Source: a virus
DNA: 64,000 nucleotides
Virus record (IMG/VR): IMGVR_UViG_3300042894_002769
Location: 1 to 64,000 of that record
Direction: 5' to 3' (one strand)
The position numbers and the translations under genes were made by a program. The notes beneath the pieces were generated by a model. The model was not told the origin of the DNA and searched no databases. It saw nothing but the letters and a program-made list of their open reading frames with translations. Below, one piece after another: positions 13,701-18,970 of the stretch. The number at the start of each line of letters is the position of its first letter. Positions within the stretch are counted from its first letter, which is position 1.

Positions 13701-14162
13701 ATCGACATCCGTGAGCATTCTTGTCACAGAATCAGTGGTTGCTGCATTTAATGTGGCGCGTAATTGGTCAGCTGCGGTTGTTGCGGCTTGCTGTGTTTTT
13801 TCATTTACCTTTTCAACACTTGCGGAGTCAAGTGTTAATTCGACAGGAACTGAGTGCTTACTAATAGCTCGTAATGACGCTTCAACTTGTTCATCGCTTG
13901 CGATGATGTTAACGCCAACATTAACAGTTTTATTTGAAAGTTTTGTAGACAGTTCAGTTTCAGTCACATTCAGATTGACATTCTTCTGAATTGTACCTTC
14001 GCTTAATGTTTTTATTTGTTCTTTGGCAGCAGTCGTGTCAGCTTGTACTTTGACAGACGGTTTTTGTTTATTGATATGCTCATTAAGTTCAGCTGCGTGT
14101 TTAATCGCAGCTTCACTATCTAAATCAACATTAATCTTTACACCAATCTCACCATCTATCAT
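1719..14162 (-). CDS. Giant tape measure protein with lytic transglycosylase domain
   Basis: A 4147-residue protein that would set tail length and occupy the tail lumen. Visible parts: charged, coiled-coil-like N-terminal 500 residues with three copies of an FYRQAD-type unit; a tape-measure core at about 765-940 (ARGALLQLEQALGG and GQEFKSINDGIP are typical of the family); hydrophobic segments near 1050-1100 and 2245-2290; an SLT transglycosylase domain at about 1440-1560 (VIEQESQW, catalytic Glu near 1460, then GLMQIKP and AGYNFG); twelve 27-residue repeats at 3363-3686; and the lambda-type C-terminal signature FADGGAFTNGIV with MGEAGSEAIMPL near 4035-4080. It follows the frameshifted tail chaperone and its ATG overlaps that gene's stop. 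Far longer than lambda gpH (about 850 residues). The identification is secure. Confidence 0.96.
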   Translation of the reverse strand: MIDGEIGVKINVDLDSEAAIKHAAELNEHINKQKPSVKVQADTTAAKEQIKTLSEGTIQKNVNLNVTETELSTKLSNKTVNVGVNIIASDEQVEASLRAISKHSVPVELTLDSASVEKVNEKTQQAATTAADQLRATLNAATTDSVTRMLTDVDKAYKQITSNFANIQSSVTETLRNIESMQSQLDSALTKSSKAITDNAKATNKEIASSAQLSLDVIINSTNEATKAIESGLKAEATARRETVDIVKSVEQEKTAVIVAETNKRTEALAVLEQKEKSFVNLGAGVTGSGGRAIGGTYNGMPAGLSMAAYPDQSEVFKRGDYSYGGLQSTGTTGGTTSQNLVPNGAAVLKEAEKKALDERFKLVMESEERLGTKQNELRDFYRQADANRDKFMMGERIAEFEKLLDAQEKELLAEQSAKQSAAQKDAERLANVRKERSELNSMLLEMEQRRLSEEESLRNFNRQADLNAERMRVSEMTRMYDALFAVDNTLVEHEKRMLAEKAALQEFYRNAELNAERTKVSEMTKMYNELFQARKSMSEAEFLMQNAGMTAQGYAKYKEPQNYVAIPPQMATGAIADQTIVELAKIEKYQQMMASQQEKLNAAVTAKDIATRENAIHRIETLQQGSISRMLSMINESTTIEERYKIDAAVKIGNAQINENKIVTESILRNIQLAAEAEARGFEAAMAHRVANEKEMFELRKADIIKEAEIQQIQDNAHYADMKRQREERGQMLSQGKAFVTSREDISILQEYTKAHSGLNTAMGMVHNTMGMVTNVLMQLGVYLSARQLLEYADHWMHFVSMVKVAMHQMVDGLERVTGATEILNAEQRKMLVEMKVDEVFKISQDTRTSLEGTATLFSRMSRAVEAMGMGNDKAMTLTKELGQALMIMGLNTQNARGALLQLEQALGGVVVRGQEFKSINDGIPIVMQVAIKHYNEAKAALKGMNEEGLERGSAALEKYVEAHKGLVMSLPQGRELMLQGKMYSAVYAEALLRAKDELNALSKDVEVTFGQSFAIIENAFTRYLGKLNESSGVSKDFAELARKLADNFDTLGSVVISLGAGIGVFSTAVIGSTLLVNLWNMALSRNPIMMIIGLVASLGTAIYTFKNTNTDAITGINASWEALWKTFDESENPIVKTFKLISAEFEGLKNTITFVQEKFNEMQKSKSVFSDYGFGFHSMPQLMARAMSGETNNNVAGLKSEYDKNKADVDAKNEMAKVEKQLEAIGLLDQLNKYQGTYEQKLLEGQRILNQQVATNAKILAIEEETYKLYQKAMPAREEAISKAQDEFAKKYESKIRTTTGESNFKVADILRIVREGNLNDLGSKNSSNYMRGVALQEGMASVAADAGKAFDLQKMEEKSAQLQRELENFKETLPRLQESNLQYVESQNKMMESMYKKYNIGFKKAMVESYDLAVQEIDAKTVTPRVATTTKEVLGYIDTYAAKFKVDTNLVKAVIEQESQWKVNAHNKSGATGLMQIKPSNFDAYGITDPKNIEQNIRAGVKILSEVLNTFGGDVKKALAGYNFGTGNFAKVGNDLSRVPAETKNYIPQVLQYYQQYAAGKEGKLAPEVIAQIQSLAGEYKKVTKEALVPDFSGQSEALAKLLTEEYTLMTELSSKAGIIKTKEEQADFELGKKRLATLRSLINDQESIEKEASDRYIKGLDAKLAAEKRTYEAQMVLINAKAKLQNEVELAALAKNKGGFAIAPIQGMMLSDTSSLSEQEALLADMVQQQKNIRDLKRPENERILLEYERDILDANEKVALLKTKISSEQSALMGLLKSQATVEDDLTLANEKQLELLLKGAKAVETANLLKTKGVTADSKAGQNIIQLQDQKEMLGFIEKAGLGVDNLSQSLSTMFTDMLVQGKTATQALGDMFKSMLNRMIGAAMDFIAQGIVKQLFSGLSGEGFSMGGSLTALAGAVAIGTYMGLSKAEPKLNTSQTSMTSDYPNGIPADASSMQAVDMSVANMDFLIYSKEATQFNKDLRDGLGKGFSLMYKQSDAISKFAGDTLQAYFPETMSAIKSAYTAFKESLAPITETVKAGYAAVTDYLGLTSGAAVASNLSIQASSAAIASLNTAVSSAITPATFNAITTGTSAAGVAGTGAALGTNASTNLSNAIGNAITPTFESTKTAIDGAAKASKGLSSSLLSTIGFVASLGIEAYSLATSWDKLDGVMGKTIGVIDALGNVAFAASIATMGSTIASMNPVLLGIAAAASVISTTMSVIKDGFTPMNISRMVGMMAGAIIGTILLPGIGTLLGIIIGDMIGKLIGSLFEHQKKIDFGIIISKGMNAIGENGKSKYADVQAPTVNKVSKENRVLAMSTNMGDVYYGRTQGLDYAITKQEKEFVTRVGNTLQSIGNVVGTVDKALGNSEDYTRGIFRNIGATMKRVESSSFDAMKMTNWLFNSVVTNLQKTNTEAGRQVGGWLSVFIKNLPKEYTTSVILALTESKQITNTKTQAIETTTILQKMATESPIGVLEFIQKRLGDMVKSKKTVQQMADETFKAISDSTVGLSAINEQFIKLGIVMDILAKKKINTAVIGDAANATTTGKSTTSQQDISQTAGIVNTIVNAYKMSIAQALQYTSSLADVAHNIFVRSGTEINKIYDKLQAGGITEAPASLTKYPTTVDKLGMDTTKGILTYGKNDVYGNKSYVRDTTNLNPVESNLPLFQKFFDTLPRLTEKQLTTIETLNYGSVKAVTAALKTLPKEFVNQPWVMTYTSADKDAYAANVAGMKQLASAFTAEYRNRNLLDITGKYSPTDVVSKAQTDLMQKIDNTTNAFLTTQKLMGKDAANKEISRSSLPDLIAAFKQGGMSVAGTAQDYGVIGTGDLTYALTTINAVADKYTTDTKKALDAANNALIVATQNKDKAGIASANKDIQKAQLAYDADKALQLQKATQEVQNSMGLVFEMFINASQKLSNIFAGKDDFGARAQAFVDALGGIDKAATAVDKAKKYAMTSSEYAQMKIDVAQARVDTILKSTTFKTLDEATKAFRNNPLDATLVTLMGAASDLKNAMDNASKAANDTATTFKKSLSDWATGLKITSLGSTKSQLDAAAMQYSKTMLRITNPISTADQEIAQSKITSVADAYLGAIKNFYGSSKAGVDLQQQVIDKVTSLPEALDVQQAMLAELKLIKVGIYTKPTFAGIEDATTKVIDNLAASIANLGSVTQSKLAVDAKASVMLETTKMVEGASASDAAFLNKFIQAIGSDTGLVTTIDAIVSVGIDTTKQEETLNALTTAFSALRFEIKNVRATPTPENIAQLQADLDTFDTLQAEVLGIVKDLKVNPNDKDLIARLQQSVDKLTGLSAKITGLNVTDSSLRSVSQSIKDFLAQGSYRVPVTASGSSLVEMMVTLRERFSAFIGRITIADNPATTTKLRDSLTKTFAVIDSKVFTTLSTASQSEVVRTMHSAFDHIQATIESTLSESKKADVLTRLNKAFAAIPAIVNANLNGSALTEASNTLKVAFKTITADIAPMVNPVLQAKAEKAIDTAFGSIEATINSKASPATIKSTFSTLTSAFSSVIASVNPDINEKTQDAALIALERGFSAVKATIISDLDDGAKASVVSELKTAFGKMTDLITVEIAPESQAKALHALEKAFSAVDVLITSNVDPKTKLAASKEMTSTFGTVKSLVESSINADSQNIAIDSLERAFSSVEAVATAKISPESKTAAISSLKLALTGIQADINNVVLNPSDANVAALNAKLKRFGDLSASVNATIENFDVSSSSEADLAKEVSDINDLYADVGLQVKSGASSDLNTEIANLTKAIKNIKVGLAVNIDNLSNEALGKVENVKDMAADKIVFNIQIPAISTSTIDALTTAIKTAVTEVLNMITGFDSMLTKAGEVQNAIDLFSTGNAKIEAYIPAKNETRNKKNYIGLSNMGIEDYLSSVSKASDVQKWQDTGAYKTTEKSAIDIGAKMYNVFNDPNSTYNKNLSWVLGYNATHDKQIDMEITPYQDLEREIDMVNTSAYETGSKQGSKKTSATDEYKKALGYYNEALKTAKSTAQNYYTLTGYNMGGGTMRMFADGGAFTNGIVSKPTTFNIGMMGEAGSEAIMPLTQTSSGLGVRAVVKTQAANNDSYEKKCEEEIVEMKLQNKILKAQNDILQEGFKQLIEQAHSQNMSLESIKQTSKEAAYA
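3105..4076 (-). repeat. Twelve exact-period 27-residue (81-bp) repeats inside the tape measure gene
   Basis: Translated residues 3363-3686 divide into twelve consecutive 27-residue units with no insertion or deletion. Units begin AF, GF, TF or RF, for example AFDHIQATIES, AFAAIPAIVNA, AFGSIEATINS, AFSSVEAVATA. Aromatic Phe sits at position 2 of every unit, hydrophobics at positions 5 and 9, and each unit ends in a helical segment such as VLTRLNK or ALIALER. Sequences differ enough that this is an old protein-level repeat rather than recent DNA slippage. Confidence 0.9.
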
Positions 14163-14533
14163 TTCTTAGTTTCCTTTTCTTGAGCCTTAGCTGCGAAGTC
14201 CATATAGATACCGTCGAGCCGTTTAATAACTAATACTTCAAAAGGGGAAATAGGTTTTTGCATCAACATTGACCAAGCGAGAATTTCACTATAGGCTAAG
14301 GGTGATGTCCCCATACCATTGTTTTGTCTGCCCGAATTCAGTTGTAGAAACCAATCCCATAAGTAACGAACCATATCGCTAACCTCGATACTTTTTAGTT
14401 GCTCAGGGATTGATTTTGTGTGTTTAGCGACTTTTTCCAAATGCTCTCTAAGTGTGCATCCGTCGCTTTGTTTCTCAGAAAGGGTTAGTTCTTTTTCTGC
14501 GAAATCAAATAAATCTGAAATCAGGCTGCTGTA
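14159..14533 (-). CDS. Tail assembly chaperone, frameshift extension (gpT-like part)
   Basis: This frame has no convincing start of its own: the only initiation-like codon is a TTG at 14440 with no Shine-Dalgarno. It is open without interruption from the slippery site at 14533-14539, in the -1 frame of the upstream chaperone gene, giving about 124 extra residues (YSSLISDLFDFAEKEL onward to AQEKETKK). The combined product would be about 254 residues. Two overlapping frames just upstream of the tape measure gene match the lambda G/G-T arrangement, where the minor frameshifted form binds the tape measure protein. The stop overlaps the tape measure ATG. Frameshifting is inferred, not shown. Confidence 0.8.
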   Translation of the reverse strand, partial: YSSLISDLFDFAEKELTLSEKQSDGCTLREHLEKVAKHTKSIPEQLKSIEVSDMVRYLWDWFLQLNSGRQNNGMGTSPLAYSEILAWSMLMQKPISPFEVLVIKRLDGIYMDFAAKAQEKETKK

Positions 14534-14922
14534 AAATTTTTGATTTCATCACTAGCATCGTTTACTTGCTTTCTCAATTCAGGATTGATTGTGCAAAGTT
14601 CGATTGCTTTTTCAGGTGAGTAGTCAATGTCAATACCAGACCAGCCGATGATACGCTTTGCTGTTAGTTCGACAGAAAATTGGACATCGTCTCTTGCTTT
14701 ACGAATTTCGATTTCTTTACCTTTACGCTCACTTAATTTATCTGAACGACGTTGCGCATCGGCATTTTCCAAAACAGCATCAGTGATGATGTTGCTATGG
14801 CTGCCAATTACTTTAACTTTAAATTCAGTTTCTTTTTGTGTGTTTGGGTCAATGTACGCAAATTCAAAAGGTTTGTCAGCGGTAGACACTAAGTCCATGT
14901 CTTTGAATGATAAAACTGCCAT
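14521..14922 (-). CDS. Tail assembly chaperone (gpG-like)
   Basis: 133 residues, starting MAVLSFKDMDLVS. Its place between the tail tube gene and the tape measure gene, plus the overlapping downstream frame reached by -1 slippage, mark it as the gpG-type chaperone that binds the tape measure and recruits tube subunits. The protein is charged and mostly helical in character, with no signal peptide or membrane segment. Zero-frame translation ends ...DEIKNFTAA just after the slippery heptamer. Family similarity is positional rather than by motif. Confidence 0.78.
   Translation of the reverse strand: MAVLSFKDMDLVSTADKPFEFAYIDPNTQKETEFKVKVIGSHSNIITDAVLENADAQRRSDKLSERKGKEIEIRKARDDVQFSVELTAKRIIGWSGIDIDYSPEKAIELCTINPELRKQVNDASDEIKNFTAA
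14533..14539 (-). promoter_or_regulatory. Predicted -1 ribosomal frameshift heptamer A AAT TTT
   Basis: Read on the minus strand in the frame of the upstream chaperone, the sequence is AAA AAT TTT ACA, giving the heptamer A AAT TTT (X XXY YYZ). It lies 10 bases before the zero-frame TGA (14521-14523). A one-base backward slip enters the downstream open frame. The -1 sense was derived by counting codons on both sides. Confidence 0.75.
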
Positions 14923-14959
14923 AAATAATTTCCTGCTTGGTTAGTTAATACGAATCACG

Positions 14960-14988
14960 ATTGTTTCATACTCGTAAAGACTTGTCAA
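14960..14988 (-). promoter_or_regulatory. Sigma-70-like promoter upstream of tail chaperone
   Basis: On the minus strand TTGACA (14988-14983), a 17-base spacer and AACAAT (14965-14960) precede the chaperone start by about 40 bases. The -35 is consensus and the -10 matches at four of six positions. Confidence 0.45.
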
Positions 14989-15008
14989 ACAGTAATATAT
15001 AAGGGGAT

Positions 15009-15030
15009 GGCGGGAGAGAGTTCCCCCGCC
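15009..15030 (-). terminator. GC-rich hairpin after tail tube gene (terminator-like or processing site)
   Basis: GGCGGG and CCCGCC form a 6-bp GC-only stem with a 10-base loop just after the tail tube stop. The downstream side (ATCCCCTTAT) lacks a long U-run, so termination would be partial. Such a hairpin could also protect the abundant upstream mRNA. Confidence 0.4.
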
Positions 15031-15042
15031 AATAAACTCAGA

Positions 15043-16833
15043 TTAAGCGTTTGAGTCGTGAACTTGAATCGTAGTTGCTTCAAATCCGTTTGTGCCTTTA
15101 CCAAGAATCGCAGTAAATGGTGCTGATAATGACAAGCCTTTTTCACCGTCATCTTTTGTTGCGCCAGTTAATTTGATGCGTGGCATTGTCACAGTAAATG
15201 TTGAAGAACCTGCTGAATCGGTACTACCTGCACCAGTAGTCAATACTAATACAATAAAGCCTTCAGATTCATTGAGGAACTTATCACGAAGAACAGTGTT
15301 TTCGAAATACGCAGTTAAGTTACCAGATACGTCGATAGCGCCAACAAATACATCAGGAGTTACATCTGAGCCAACGCAATCACCTTTTGTACCATTACCG
15401 TTAATAGTAATGTCAAATGCCGTGATTAAGCCAGATTCGATAACGTCATCAATGTAAATCGCACCAACAGCTGATGAGAATACTGAATCTGTACCAATTG
15501 CTTGTGCGCCAGCTGCTAATACTGATGTCGTACCTGAAGTCATGTTTTGACCCATGAACGAAATATCAGCAGTAACCAAACCAGATGCAGGTGCTTTAAT
15601 TGCTAACTGAGTTGCACGGCAACCTTTGAATACTTCAGATACAGCAATATCACTAAACCAATGTTCAACACTGAATGAATCATTAGTGTGACCTGTTGTT
15701 GGAATAAATGTATTTTTACCAACAGTTGCAAATGTCACAGCTGAAGATGCTGTGCCAGCAGCAGTACCATAACCAGCCGCACCCACCCACAAATCAACAC
15801 CGTTAGCAATACGAACATCAATAACAGTTGAGCTAACAACGCGCAATACGACTAAATGGCGATTCAAACCACCAGCAGCTAATGATAACCAACCACCAGT
15901 AGCAGCAGTAGCTTTGATAACTGAACCAACTTTAACATTGGCAAAAGTACCAGTTGTTGCAGTTAATCTTGCACCAACAGCAGTTTCTAATGATGGTGTC
16001 ACAGCAGTTGGGAATGTTGCAGCAGGTGTGCTAAAGTTTCTACGCAAAACAGCTGCAATAAAATCAGAATATGAATTACTTGATAATTCACCACTAATTG
16101 AACCGTCAACAGATTTACCACCGTGTCTGAAATCAGCACGTTGCATATCAGTACGAATTTCATTTGATTTGAAAGTTGCTTTTTTCAATTCAATGTTAGA
16201 AGTAACACGACGTGCAATTTTTGGAGTTGAGCCAGTTAAACTCAATGTTACCGCTACACCAGTTGCGATAGCTTGTGGTAAAGGTGGTACAAATGTAATT
16301 TCAGTTGTAGTTGTTGCATTGTTAGTAATACCTGTAACTGTAAATACTTGTGTAAGACCGGCTAATGTAAATTGCTGACCTAATGCGTAAATACCTGTCA
16401 CAGCTGTTAGTAAAGTATTGTTATCACCAGCCATATTAGAACCACTAGTAGAACCAGCGGCACTTGGAACAGTGATGGTGTCAACAGCAGTTGAAGTTAC
16501 TAGTGTAGCAATTGCATTATTTGCAGCAGCGACAGCAGCATTATTTAATGTTAAAGCAGTTGTCACGCCAGTTGCACTGTGTGTTGCCGCAGTTACTTTG
16601 AATGATTCACCATTGATTTTAATAACTTGACCAACAAGAAATGTTCCAGTTGTACCAGCTGCTAAAATCGCAGTTGCTACAGCTGCCGCAGTTGCAGCTG
16701 CCGCATAAGTAACACCGCCTGTAATGGTCGCAGGTGAGAGTAAGCCTTCACCAGATACTCGCGTACCTAGTACACCGAAAGTAGATTCTTTCGCGTAAGC
16801 CACCTGCTTAAATATACCAGTTGCTATAGTCAT
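15043..16833 (-). CDS. Major tail tube protein with extra inserted domain(s)
   Basis: 596 residues. The N-terminus MTIATGIFKQVAYAKE and the later block NIELKKATFKSNEIRTDMQ ... FRHGGKSVDGSISGELS ... DFIAAVLRRNF match the phage tail tube family I know, in which these blocks lie close together. Here about 180 residues of Ala/Thr-rich, Ig- or decoration-like sequence separate the first block from the second (about residues 30-210). A further Ala/Thr-rich stretch lies around 275-370. Family members are usually near 300 residues, so this tube subunit would carry extra surface domains. It is followed by the chaperone and tape measure genes, as expected. Confidence 0.85.
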   Translation of the reverse strand: MTIATGIFKQVAYAKESTFGVLGTRVSGEGLLSPATITGGVTYAAAATAAAVATAILAAGTTGTFLVGQVIKINGESFKVTAATHSATGVTTALTLNNAAVAAANNAIATLVTSTAVDTITVPSAAGSTSGSNMAGDNNTLLTAVTGIYALGQQFTLAGLTQVFTVTGITNNATTTTEITFVPPLPQAIATGVAVTLSLTGSTPKIARRVTSNIELKKATFKSNEIRTDMQRADFRHGGKSVDGSISGELSSNSYSDFIAAVLRRNFSTPAATFPTAVTPSLETAVGARLTATTGTFANVKVGSVIKATAATGGWLSLAAGGLNRHLVVLRVVSSTVIDVRIANGVDLWVGAAGYGTAAGTASSAVTFATVGKNTFIPTTGHTNDSFSVEHWFSDIAVSEVFKGCRATQLAIKAPASGLVTADISFMGQNMTSGTTSVLAAGAQAIGTDSVFSSAVGAIYIDDVIESGLITAFDITINGNGTKGDCVGSDVTPDVFVGAIDVSGNLTAYFENTVLRDKFLNESEGFIVLVLTTGAGSTDSAGSSTFTVTMPRIKLTGATKDDGEKGLSLSAPFTAILGKGTNGFEATTIQVHDSNA

Positions 16834-16845
16834 TTCGTTAATTCC

Positions 16846-17253
16846 TTAATTAAGAAAGTTAGAATAAAAATATACCTTCACAGTTACCACGAATCTATCA
16901 CCATTGGTATAGTTCGAGGTTTCAGGTGTGGCGTATATTACCACGTTAATTCCATTTTTAGTTAAAACAGTTCCTCGCTTGAATTTATTTCTCACGAGGT
17001 CTGCTCTGCGTAATGCGTCACCAGTACCTTTACCTCTTGGATAAAGTAAGTCAACTTGAAGATAACCTTCTTCTCTGTGCTGAATATCACCTATTGTTGA
17101 GTTGACAGGTTTAGTGGATGTGATGGTTACATATTGAAACGGAACATCAACTTTTGGTGTATATGATGTATTTTCAAAAACCGTATCGATTGCCGGTGTC
17201 ATTGTCAACAATGCTGACTCTAAAGCTGATTTAATGTTAATTAAACTACTCAT
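16846..17253 (-). CDS. Tail terminator-like protein (DUF4128/gpU-like)
   Basis: 135 residues. The central stretch REEGYLQVDLLYPRGKGTGD, followed by a helix with DLVRNKF and a C-terminal strand RFVVTVKVYFYSNF, is the pattern of phage tail terminators of the DUF4128/gpU type. These cap the tail tube and join it to the head. It sits just upstream of the tube gene and overlaps the preceding gene by 4 bases (ATGA). Confidence 0.7.
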   Translation of the reverse strand: MSSLINIKSALESALLTMTPAIDTVFENTSYTPKVDVPFQYVTITSTKPVNSTIGDIQHREEGYLQVDLLYPRGKGTGDALRRADLVRNKFKRGTVLTKNGINVVIYATPETSNYTNGDRFVVTVKVYFYSNFLN

Positions 17254-17822
17254 TGTTTATATTCCATAATAGCTTTTCGTAATCCTTGTGTCATTGCTGC
17301 ATCAATATCAGAAGCAGTAATGTTATCACCAAGTACAGCATCAGGTGACGTTGCTGTTGGTGAAGGCATTACATACGCCCATGTCGCACCACCATTACCA
17401 TGACCATCCCATTTTTCAACAGCTTCAGCATAATATTTTTGAGGATTTCTTGAATTCGGTTTACTTCTAGCGTTGTTATAAATTATATACCGCTTTGGCT
17501 TAACGCCATCTAATCCATGATTTGTTTGTAATCTTGCAACTTCTGCTAATGCGCCAGAACCTGATGCGTCAGCTTCTCTTTGAAGATTTAAATCAAAACT
17601 AAATGTAGTTACATTCCAGTTATTTTTATAACCGCCAGCAGGTCTATGTGATGGTAATTCGGGCATAAAATCATTTTTACCACCTCTCCAAAACTCAGGA
17701 TGTCGAATAGGTGACATCTGTATCAAATAGGTTGTCAAATCAGCAACACCGTATCTAACAGCACGATGCCCAATGCGCTCGGCTTTATTTATTTGAGCCT
17801 TTAAAAATTCTTCAAGGTTCAT
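17250..17822 (-). CDS. Neck/minor tail protein (HK97 gp10-like position)
   Basis: 190 residues starting MNLEEFLKAQINKAER. It contains SPIRHPEFWRGG, a pattern common in phage neck proteins where SPVDTG-type segments occur, and a C-terminal helix IDAAMTQGLRKAIMEYK. Four-base overlaps with the genes on both sides show one operon of connector genes (18678-16846). The function is inferred from order: head completion, connector, gp10-like, terminator, tube. Confidence 0.6.
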   Translation of the reverse strand: MNLEEFLKAQINKAERIGHRAVRYGVADLTTYLIQMSPIRHPEFWRGGKNDFMPELPSHRPAGGYKNNWNVTTFSFDLNLQREADASGSGALAEVARLQTNHGLDGVKPKRYIIYNNARSKPNSRNPQKYYAEAVEKWDGHGNGGATWAYVMPSPTATSPDAVLGDNITASDIDAAMTQGLRKAIMEYKQ

Positions 17823-18178
17823 GTCACACCTCGTACTTGAACCTCGTACAGAACGACAACTGATGCCGGTTTAATAATTTTCACATCGATGACTGAAAAT
17901 TTATCAGTACCAACAGTTATGGTGTCATTTGGTAAAATTGCAGATACCCCGACTGGACTAACTAATAACTTTCTATCTGAGAATTTGATTGAACCTGAAC
18001 TTTTCTCATTGTCTGTAAACGTATCGACAACTGCCACAGTCGATACAGTTACTTCAGTTTCGCTATAGCCGCCAGTATTGGCATCATATTGACCTGTCGA
18101 TTTAGAGGTAATCGTAACGGCTTGCCCAAACTCCGCAAGCAAATTATCCGCAGTTATGAGCAAATTTTCGTAGTTCAT
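17819..18178 (-). CDS. Head-tail connector / head closure-like protein
   Basis: 119 residues with a beta-rich composition. Motifs such as FGQAVTITSKSTGQYDANTGGY and LLVSPVGVSAILPNDTITV fit head-closure (stopper) proteins, which commonly carry G-x-Y-D-x-x-T-G segments. It overlaps its neighbours by 4 bases on each side. The assignment rests on family resemblance and gene order. Confidence 0.6.
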   Translation of the reverse strand: MNYENLLITADNLLAEFGQAVTITSKSTGQYDANTGGYSETEVTVSTVAVVDTFTDNEKSSGSIKFSDRKLLVSPVGVSAILPNDTITVGTDKFSVIDVKIIKPASVVVLYEVQVRGVT

Positions 18179-18678
18179 CGGATTACTCTACCACTACCAG
18201 TTGTATTCGATAATAAAGTCTTAGCTAAATTATCAGCCATGATGTATTGTGAAAACTGCTTTCTTGTTTCAGGCTGATTATATGGACGTTCAATAACATC
18301 AACTGTTTTAATACTACCGACAGTTCGTTCAGTACGGGTATTGATTTGCAACTCAGTATCGATATTATTTGCAAGTTCAGCCTTAGCTGCAATCACAGCA
18401 TACTCACAAATAGCTTTGAGCATATTTGGTGGCATCGCTACGTCGCCATCACGAGGGAACGACAATGATTGTGTTTCAGTTAACGGTAAATCTTTTAATT
18501 TTGTTGCAAAGCGCATTTCAAAATAGTCAGTTGCTTTGACCAATGCGATTTTTTTCGCATCAGTAAACAAGTCTACCCAAGTCGCATTTCCGCGCAATGT
18601 GAAATACTCATTTGCAAACTCTAATGTACATAAAGAATTAGCATCCACTAATCCTGTACCATCTTCAGCAATAAACAT
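18175..18678 (-). CDS. Head completion adaptor (DnaT-like head-tail adaptor family)
   Basis: About 167 residues from MFIAEDGTGLVDANS. The second of two nearby ATGs (18678) is chosen because GAGG abuts the first ATG but sits 6 bases from the second. The pattern DANSLCTLEFANEYF ... KIALVKATDYFEMRF ... LSFPRDG ... PPNMLKAICEYA is the phage adaptor family often labelled putative DnaT-like ssDNA-binding protein, found between capsid and tail genes. A role in joining portal to tail is inferred from position. Confidence 0.72.
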   Translation of the reverse strand: MFIAEDGTGLVDANSLCTLEFANEYFTLRGNATWVDLFTDAKKIALVKATDYFEMRFATKLKDLPLTETQSLSFPRDGDVAMPPNMLKAICEYAVIAAKAELANNIDTELQINTRTERTVGSIKTVDVIERPYNQPETRKQFSQYIMADNLAKTLLSNTTGSGRVIR

Positions 18679-18744
18679 GACCATCCTCGCTTAACATTAT
18701 TTTCAACATATTACAATGTTTTTTATAAATTGTCATTATTAAAT

Positions 18745-18770
18745 AAGAGCTATTTATCGCAATAGCTCTT
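18745..18770 (-). terminator. Hairpin terminator between 18777 gene and connector operon
   Basis: A perfect 10-bp stem (AAGAGCTATT / AATAGCTCTT) with a 6-base loop lies just beyond the stop of the upstream minus-strand gene. The following ATTTAATAAT is AU-rich but not a pure U-run, so it is probably a partial terminator. Confidence 0.55.
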
Positions 18771-18776
18771 AATGGT

Positions 18777-18968
18777 TTAGCCAAACGTCATGCCAATTTC
18801 AACATATTGGTTTTTTGAAAACTCAGGAACTTCGGCTATCGTACCGACAACTCCTGTTTCAACATCATAATATTTTTGAACCACAATTGAATCGATTTCT
18901 TCTTGTGATAGACCTTGATAAAAATGTGTGCAATTTGGCATTTTGTCTGCCAGTTTTAATGTTGCCAT
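18777..18968 (-). CDS. Small conserved-position protein, unknown
   Basis: 63 residues starting MATLKLADKMPNCTHFYQG. The ATG at 18968 is chosen over an in-frame ATG at 18980 because GGAG lies at correct distance before it, inside the end of the preceding gene. Acidic and soluble; SQEEIDSIV suggests a short helix. No recognised domain. It closes the decoration/fiber operon before a terminator hairpin. Confidence 0.6.
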   Translation of the reverse strand: MATLKLADKMPNCTHFYQGLSQEEIDSIVVQKYYDVETGVVGTIAEVPEFSKNQYVEIGMTFG

Positions 18969-18970
18969 TG

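Noticed and set aside
14159-14440. Independent 93-residue gene starting at TTG 14440
   Set aside because: No ribosome site, and the frame stays open upstream to the slippery site of the chaperone gene. It is better explained as the frameshift extension.
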